64,000 nucleotides of DNA from Pseudomonas fluorescens (GTDB lineage: Bacteria > Pseudomonadota > Gammaproteobacteria > Pseudomonadales > Pseudomonadaceae). A program made the translations under genes and the position numbers. Under the pieces are notes generated by a model. It did not search any database, was not told the origin of the DNA, and saw only the letters and a program-made list of their open reading frames with translations. Below are positions 59,647 through 64,000 of this stretch, piece by piece. How positions within the stretch are numbered: position 1 is the first letter of the stretch; each line of letters opens with the position of its first letter. Location of the stretch: NCBI RefSeq assembly GCF_003732425.1, contig NZ_MOBX01000015.1:204303-268302 (forward strand), written 5' to 3'.

Positions 59647-60225
59647 ATGCTGCCTTTATTACTCGCTTCAAGCTCGACCTATCGTCGGGAATTGCTCGCC
59701 CGCCTGCACCTGCCGTTCGTCTGCAGCTCGCCGGATATCGATGAAAGTCATCGCCCGGGCGAATCGGCGATCGAACTGGTCAAACGCCTCGCCGAACAAA
59801 AAGCCCGAGCATTGGCTGACAGCCATCCCGCCCATCTGATTATCGGCTCGGACCAGGTTGCCGTGCTCGGCGAGCAGATCATCGGCAAGCCACACACCTT
59901 TGAGAAGGCGCGCGAGCAATTGATGGCTGCCAGCGGCGCCAGCGTGACCTTCCTCACCGGACTGGCGCTGCTCAACAGCCAGACCGGTCAATGCCAGGTC
60001 GACTGCGTGCCGTTCACGGTTCACATGCGCCAACTCGACCAAGCAAGCATTGAGCGCTACCTGCGACTGGAGCAGCCCTACGACTGCGCGGGCAGCTTCA
60101 AGGCCGAAGGACTGGGCGTGAGCCTGTTTCAATCCACCGAAGGCCCTGATGCCACCAGCCTGATCGGCCTGCCGCTGATTCGCCTGATCGACATGCTATT
60201 GGTTGAAGGCGTGCAAATCCCCTGA
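59647..60225 (+). CDS. Maf-family nucleotide pyrophosphatase, YceF type
   Basis: 192 residues. LLLASSSTYRRELLARLHLPF, DIDESHRPGESA, IIGSDQVAVLGEQIIGKP and YDCAGSFKAEGLG. The YceF-type Maf proteins hydrolyse 7-methyl-GTP to clean modified nucleotides. CAGGAGACGCGA precedes the ATG. Divergent from yceD, the same arrangement as in E. coli. Confidence 0.94.
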   Translation: MLPLLLASSSTYRRELLARLHLPFVCSSPDIDESHRPGESAIELVKRLAEQKARALADSHPAHLIIGSDQVAVLGEQIIGKPHTFEKAREQLMAASGASVTFLTGLALLNSQTGQCQVDCVPFTVHMRQLDQASIERYLRLEQPYDCAGSFKAEGLGVSLFQSTEGPDATSLIGLPLIRLIDMLLVEGVQIP

Positions 60226-60234
60226 CCCACAAAA

Positions 60235-60260
60235 AACCGGCCATCAAGGCCGGTTTTTTT
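60235..60260. terminator. Bidirectional terminator between maf and sppA
   Basis: ACCGGCC-atcaa-GGCCGGT flanked by A6 and T7, between two converging genes. Confidence 0.92.
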
Positions 60261-60273
60261 ATGCCGCGACTTT

Positions 60274-61263
60274 TTAACGCAACGACGGCCCATGGAAACC
60301 CATCCACATCGCCAACTGCTCAGCGACACTGGCGCCGAGCTTCTTCGAGAAGCGATCGAACGGCGATTCCTGAACAGTGAAGTCGACCAGCTCTTTCTCG
60401 CCAATCACATCACGCGCCACCGAACTGGCATTGCCCAGACCATCGATCAAGCCCAGCGGCAGCGCTTGCTCGCCTGACCAGACCAGCCCGGAGAACAGCT
60501 CCGGATGCTCTTTGTCTTTCAGGCGATCGCCACGACCCTGCTTGACGCTGTTAATGAACTGCTTGTGCGTGGTGTCCAGCACCGTCTGCCAGAACGCCGT
60601 TTCATCAGGCTTCTGCGGCTGGAACGGATCGAGGAACGACTTGTGTTCGCCCGAAGTGTACGTACGGCGCTCGACACCGAGCTTGTCCATAGTGCCAACA
60701 AAGCCGTAACCCGCCGCCGTCACGCCGATAGAGCCGACCAGGCTGGCCTTGTCGGCATAGATCTGATCCGCAGCACTGGCAATGTAATAAGCACCGGACG
60801 CGCCCAGATCGGAAATCACCGCATACAGCTTGGTATCCGGATGCAGGCCGCGCAGACGCTTGATCTCGTCATAGACATACCCCGACTGCACCGGACTGCC
60901 GCCCGGGCTATTGATGCGCAGGATCACGCCCTTGACCTTCTTGTCCTCGAACGCCGCGCGCAGGCTGCCAACAATATTATCGGCACTGGCCGGCTCTTTG
61001 TCGGCGATCATGCCGGTGACGTCGATCAACGCGGTGTAGTTCGGGCCGCGTGTGGCGCTCTTTTCCATGTCCATCAGTGGCGTGAACAGAATCAGCGCAA
61101 CAAACAGATAAACAAATGTCAGCAACTTGAAGAAAATCCCCCAGCGCCGCGAACGACGCTGCTCTTGCACACCGGCGAGCAGGGTCTTTTCCAACAGCTT
61201 CCAGCTTTTCTCGTCACCGCCGTCGGCACTTGCCTTGGCCGGTGCTTTCCATTCGTCGGTCAT
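60274..61263 (-). CDS. sppA: Signal peptide peptidase SppA-type S49 protease
   Basis: 329 residues; short, single-domain form. One membrane helix (FFKLLTFVYLFVALILFTPL). VKGVILRINSPGGSPVQSGYV, VISDLGASGAYYIASAAD (Ser nucleophile) and ADKASLVGSIGV (Lys region). Cleaves remnant signal peptides in the membrane. Start at 61263; a GTG 3 codons earlier is possible. HAD gene precedes it by 24 bases. Confidence 0.92.
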   Translation of the reverse strand: MTDEWKAPAKASADGGDEKSWKLLEKTLLAGVQEQRRSRRWGIFFKLLTFVYLFVALILFTPLMDMEKSATRGPNYTALIDVTGMIADKEPASADNIVGSLRAAFEDKKVKGVILRINSPGGSPVQSGYVYDEIKRLRGLHPDTKLYAVISDLGASGAYYIASAADQIYADKASLVGSIGVTAAGYGFVGTMDKLGVERRTYTSGEHKSFLDPFQPQKPDETAFWQTVLDTTHKQFINSVKQGRGDRLKDKEHPELFSGLVWSGEQALPLGLIDGLGNASSVARDVIGEKELVDFTVQESPFDRFSKKLGASVAEQLAMWMGFHGPSLR

Positions 61264-61287
61264 GCCATCCACCCCAGCAAAAACGTA

Positions 61288-61950
61288 TTAAGCCTGCTTC
61301 CCCAGCCAGGCATGCAATTCGGAAAAACGGTCGATCGACAGGCGCGGCTCGAACTGCTGCAGCGACTCGATCGATTGCGCGCCATAGCTGACGGCCACCG
61401 AATCCATCCCGGCATTGCGCGCCATCAACAGATCGAAGGACGAATCGCCGACCATCAGCGCCTGCTCCGCGCGCACACCACAATGAGCGAGGATCTGCTC
61501 CAGCATCAGAGGGTGCGGCTTGCTCGCAGTTTCATCGGCGGCGCGGGTGATATCGAAATAATCTTCCCAGCCATTGGCCTTAAGCACCCGATCCAGCCCG
61601 CGGCGATTCTTGCCGGTGGCGACGGCCAGGTGATAACCCTGCTCGCGAAAGGACGCAATCGACTCGACTACGCCCTCGAACAATGGCGAAGGCACGGCTT
61701 CCGCTGCGATGTAGTGATCGGCGTAATACTCGCGAAACGCGGTCATTTCGGCGTCACTGATCTCGGGATACAGGGTGCGAATCGCCTCAGGCAAGCCCAG
61801 ACCGATAATGCCTTTGACGGCAAAATCATCACGCAACTCGAAACCGGAGCGCCCGGACGCCGAATGCATGGCTTCGACGATCCGGTGAATGGAGTCGGCC
61901 AGCGTGCCATCCCAATCGAAAATCAGCAGTTTGTAATCAGATGGGCGCAC
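61288..61950 (-). CDS. HAD-superfamily phosphatase, Gph-like
   Basis: 220 residues from a GTG at 61948-61950. LIFDWDGTLADS (motif I), VATGKNRRGLDRVL (II), KPHPLML (III) and MVGDSSFDLLMARNAGM (IV), with a helical cap. Phosphoglycolate phosphatase-like. It overlaps rluC by 14 bases, as in P. aeruginosa. Confidence 0.92.
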   Translation of the reverse strand: MRPSDYKLLIFDWDGTLADSIHRIVEAMHSASGRSGFELRDDFAVKGIIGLGLPEAIRTLYPEISDAEMTAFREYYADHYIAAEAVPSPLFEGVVESIASFREQGYHLAVATGKNRRGLDRVLKANGWEDYFDITRAADETASKPHPLMLEQILAHCGVRAEQALMVGDSSFDLLMARNAGMDSVAVSYGAQSIESLQQFEPRLSIDRFSELHAWLGKQA

Positions 61951-62896
61951 TCAATCGCTCCACGGTCTTGGCCCACATTTCATCGACCGGCGCCTGCAAG
62001 GTCAGCTTGCCGCCATCGGGCAGCGGCACTGTCAGCATGTAAGCGTGCAGGAACAGGCGCTTACCGCCCAGATCGCGAATCTCTTTGGTGAAGTCGTCAT
62101 CGCCGTACTTGCTGTCACCAGCAATGCAATGGCCAGCATGCAAAGTGTGCACGCGAATCTGGTGGGTACGACCGGTAACCGGTTTAGCCTCGACCATGGT
62201 GGCGAAATCGCCGAAACGGCGCAGCACCTTGAACACGGTCAGGGCTTCTTTACCCTCGTCGTTGACTTCGACCATGCGCTCGCCGGAACGCAGGTTGCTC
62301 TTGAGTAACGGCGCACTGACCTGCTTGATCGAGGTCGCCCAGTTACCACGCACCAGCGCCATGTAACGCTTGTCGACGCCATCACCACGCAGTTTTTCGT
62401 GCAGGTGGCGCAGCATGCTGCGCTTCTTGGCGATCATCAGCAGGCCGGAGGTGTCACGGTCGAGACGGTGAACCAGCTCCAGCTCCTTGGCATCGGGACG
62501 CAACTGACGAAAGGCTTCGATCACGCCGAAATTCAAACCGCTGCCACCATGAACCGCAATGCCGGCGGGCTTGTTGATCACGATCAGGGCTTTGTCTTCG
62601 TAGACGATCGAGGCCTCAAGGCGCTGCAACAGGCCTTGGGCCAGCGGCACCGGTTCGTCACGCTCAGGCACGCGAACCGGCGGCACGCGCACGATATCGC
62701 CGGCCTGCAGCTTGTACTCGGGCTTGATCCGACCTTTGTTCACGCGCACTTCGCCTTTACGCAAAATGCGGTAAATCAAGGTCTTGGGCACGCCTTTGAG
62801 CCGGGCGAGGAGAAAATTGTCGATTCGTTGGCCGGCATACTCCGGCGAGACTTCAAGCAATTGAACGCCTGGAGTCGAAGGGGCAGTAGTTGTCAT
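61937..62896 (-). CDS. rluC: 23S rRNA pseudouridine synthase RluC
   Basis: 319 residues, the E. coli length. N-terminal S4 domain (QRIDNFLLARLKGVPKTLIY, LRKGEVRVNKGRIK), catalytic LVHRLDRDTSGLLMIAKK and GRTHQIRVH. Modifies 23S rRNA U955, U2504 and U2580 (E. coli numbers). Divergent from rne. The frame to 63151 runs across the rne promoter and is excluded. Confidence 0.95.
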   Translation of the reverse strand: MTTTAPSTPGVQLLEVSPEYAGQRIDNFLLARLKGVPKTLIYRILRKGEVRVNKGRIKPEYKLQAGDIVRVPPVRVPERDEPVPLAQGLLQRLEASIVYEDKALIVINKPAGIAVHGGSGLNFGVIEAFRQLRPDAKELELVHRLDRDTSGLLMIAKKRSMLRHLHEKLRGDGVDKRYMALVRGNWATSIKQVSAPLLKSNLRSGERMVEVNDEGKEALTVFKVLRRFGDFATMVEAKPVTGRTHQIRVHTLHAGHCIAGDSKYGDDDFTKEIRDLGGKRLFLHAYMLTVPLPDGGKLTLQAPVDEMWAKTVERLSAPI

Positions 62897-62924
62897 GCGG
62901 CGGATGATAACAATTTTTATGGAA

Positions 62925-62953
62925 TTGAAGCACTTAATCATTGCTGCTATAGT
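62925..62953 (+). promoter_or_regulatory. Probable rne promoter
   Basis: TTGAAG (62925-62930), 17-base spacer, TATAGT (62948-62953). It would start transcription near 62960, leaving a leader of about 637 bases. Confidence 0.65.
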
Positions 62954-62959
62954 CGCGAA

Positions 62960-63596
62960 CGCCGCCAAAAGCGGCCTGGACAGAGGAACCACGGTCAAAA
63001 ACCGGCCCTGACCAACGCAATTCACCAGGACGCGAGGCCGTCCTACGGGGCTTTCGCTACGTAACGGTGGAGTTTTCAGTTGTAACAAGCGCAGGTGACA
63101 TGAGGCCTGAATTACACCGCCGAGCAGAGTTTTTACTCGCCTGGCAGGCACACATTCAAGGCCAGTTCACAAAGTGCAGTCAGCTGCAGATGACCCCGAG
63201 CGAATGCTTCGGAAACAACGCCTGAATTAGCCATGATGCGTGACCTCCCCTTTCGGAGCTCACGGTAAATGCCAACCCGCTGCGGATTCTGCGCGCGGCA
63301 GCACCCGAATTATCAGGGATACGTGTAGGGTGGAGATGCACAACCGCTGGACTGTGTAGCAATAGGCTTTATCAAGACGCTTCATCTCGTCCACAGCCGC
63401 TGGTTGATTCCTCCTCCTGACTGAGTGCTTAAGTAGCCACAGCAAGCAGGACGCGTACGTCGCTATATCGGCCCAATTGGCCGCATATCGCTGGACACGG
63501 GAATGGCCAACCACTCCCGACGCACCTGACACCGACCGTGAGAAGTCGTGTGTGCCGAACGCCGTTTCCGGCAGCCCGGAAACCGACGGTACTACA
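62960..63596 (+). other. Long structured 5' leader of rne
   Basis: No coding frame with Pseudomonas character lies in this stretch on the plus strand; a minus-strand frame at 63260-63790 is the shadow of rne. In enteric bacteria the long rne leader folds into hairpins through which RNase E limits its own mRNA. Local inverted sequences (for example GGCCTGGACAG and CGGTCAAAAACCGGCCCTG) fit a folded leader. Confidence 0.6.
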
Positions 63597-64000
63597 TGAA
63601 AAGAATGCTGATTAACGCAACTCAACCCGAAGAGTTGCGTGTTGCACTGGTAGATGGCCAACGCCTCTACGACCTGGACATCGAATCCGGTGCACGCGAG
63701 CAGAAGAAGGCCAACATCTATAAAGGCCGTATCACTCGCATCGAACCAAGCCTTGAGGCTGCCTTTGTCGATTTCGGCTCCGAGCGCCACGGCTTCCTGC
63801 CCCTCAAAGAAATCTCCCGCGAATACTTCAAGAAAGCCCCGGAAGGCCGCGTCAACATCAAGGACGTCCTGAGCGAAGGCCAGGAAGTCATTGTTCAGGT
63901 CGAAAAAGAAGAACGTGGCAACAAGGGCGCTGCCCTGACCACCTTCATCAGCCTGGCCGGTCGTTACCTGGTGCTGATGCCGAACAACCCGCGTGCCGGC
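63597..64000 (+). CDS. rne: Ribonuclease E, N-terminal part, cut by the window edge
   Basis: First 134 codons, open to the end. MKRMLINATQPEELRVALVD, then YDLDIESGAREQKKANIYKG and RITRIEPSLEAAFVDFGSER, the typical RNase E/G start and S1 RNA-binding domain with GRYLVLMPNNPRAG. Main endonuclease of mRNA decay and the degradosome. The divergent rluC neighbour confirms identity. Confidence 0.97.

Noticed and set aside
63260..63790. A 176-codon minus-strand frame in the rne leader and start
   Set aside because: Overlaps the unmistakable RNase E N-terminus and lacks coding character.

Overview
The window is a 64 kb piece of a Pseudomonas chromosome, almost certainly of the P. fluorescens group. 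The evidence is the high-GC coding style, the characteristic Pseudomonas REP/BIME repeats (the GAGCAGGCTCGC and GATCAAAAGATCGCAG families), the gene order tatD-pilZ-holB-tmk-mltG-pabC-fabF-acpP-fabG-fabD-plsX-rpmF-yceD, maf, sppA-HAD-rluC and rne, a third CsrA-type regulator (RsmI-like) and an N-acetylglutaminylglutamine amide (NAGGN) osmolyte locus. No tRNA, rRNA, CRISPR array, prophage or insertion sequence was seen.

Layout. 1-1048: the 3' end of a large DUF6543-like (dermonecrotic-toxin-type) protein. 1159-6048: the NAGGN osmoprotectant genes (asnO, ngg, M42-type peptidase). 6234-16217: small housekeeping and envelope genes (YheU, RsmI, YnfA, an SDR, DUF3309, an LTA-synthase-like membrane sulfatase, a START-domain protein, a Cys-cluster protein, a MocR regulator, and an OmpA/DUF4398/solute-binding operon). 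16298-20192: etfBA and, divergently, ETF-ubiquinone oxidoreductase. 20376-22511: AraC regulator and divergent zinc alcohol dehydrogenase. 22508-27679: a D-galactonate locus (IclR, MFS transporter, dgoD, dgoA, dgoK). 27757-31112: a five-gene, end-to-end overlapping cassette that looks like a type VI secretion effector module (unknown protein, PAAR tip, lipase, two lipoproteins). 31272-34541: GNAT, HD hydrolase, MFS and small proteins. 34699-38999: a GntR / ADP-ribosylglycohydrolase-like / NCS1 permease / PfkB kinase operon. 39189-45722: sugar ABC transporter araFGH, a sugar dehydrogenase (SDR), an SMP-30 lactonase and a DgoR-like GntR regulator. 45916-49013: DUF1285, a DUF4823 lipoprotein, a MoaA-type radical SAM enzyme and a TetR regulator. 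49228-49344: a likely RgsA small RNA. 49365-62896: DNA replication, fatty acid and cell-envelope housekeeping genes. 62925-64000: promoter, long leader and 5' part of rne (RNase E).

How it fits together. The two sugar loci 16 kb apart appear to form one oxidative D-galactose pathway: uptake by AraFGH, oxidation by the SDR, lactone opening by SMP-30, then DgoD, DgoK and DgoA to pyruvate and glyceraldehyde 3-phosphate. The strongest support comes from the DNA: dgoK and the SDR have the same promoter (TTGAGA-N18-TATAGT) with the same upstream dyad, in gapless 60-bp register. A different 14-bp word is shared by the GntR gene and araF, so two regulators probably divide the regulon. Between the shared promoter and the SDR lie a 54-codon leader ORF and a strong terminator-like hairpin, suggesting attenuation. 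The type VI cassette sits directly upstream of dgoK, and its last codons run into the dgoK operator.
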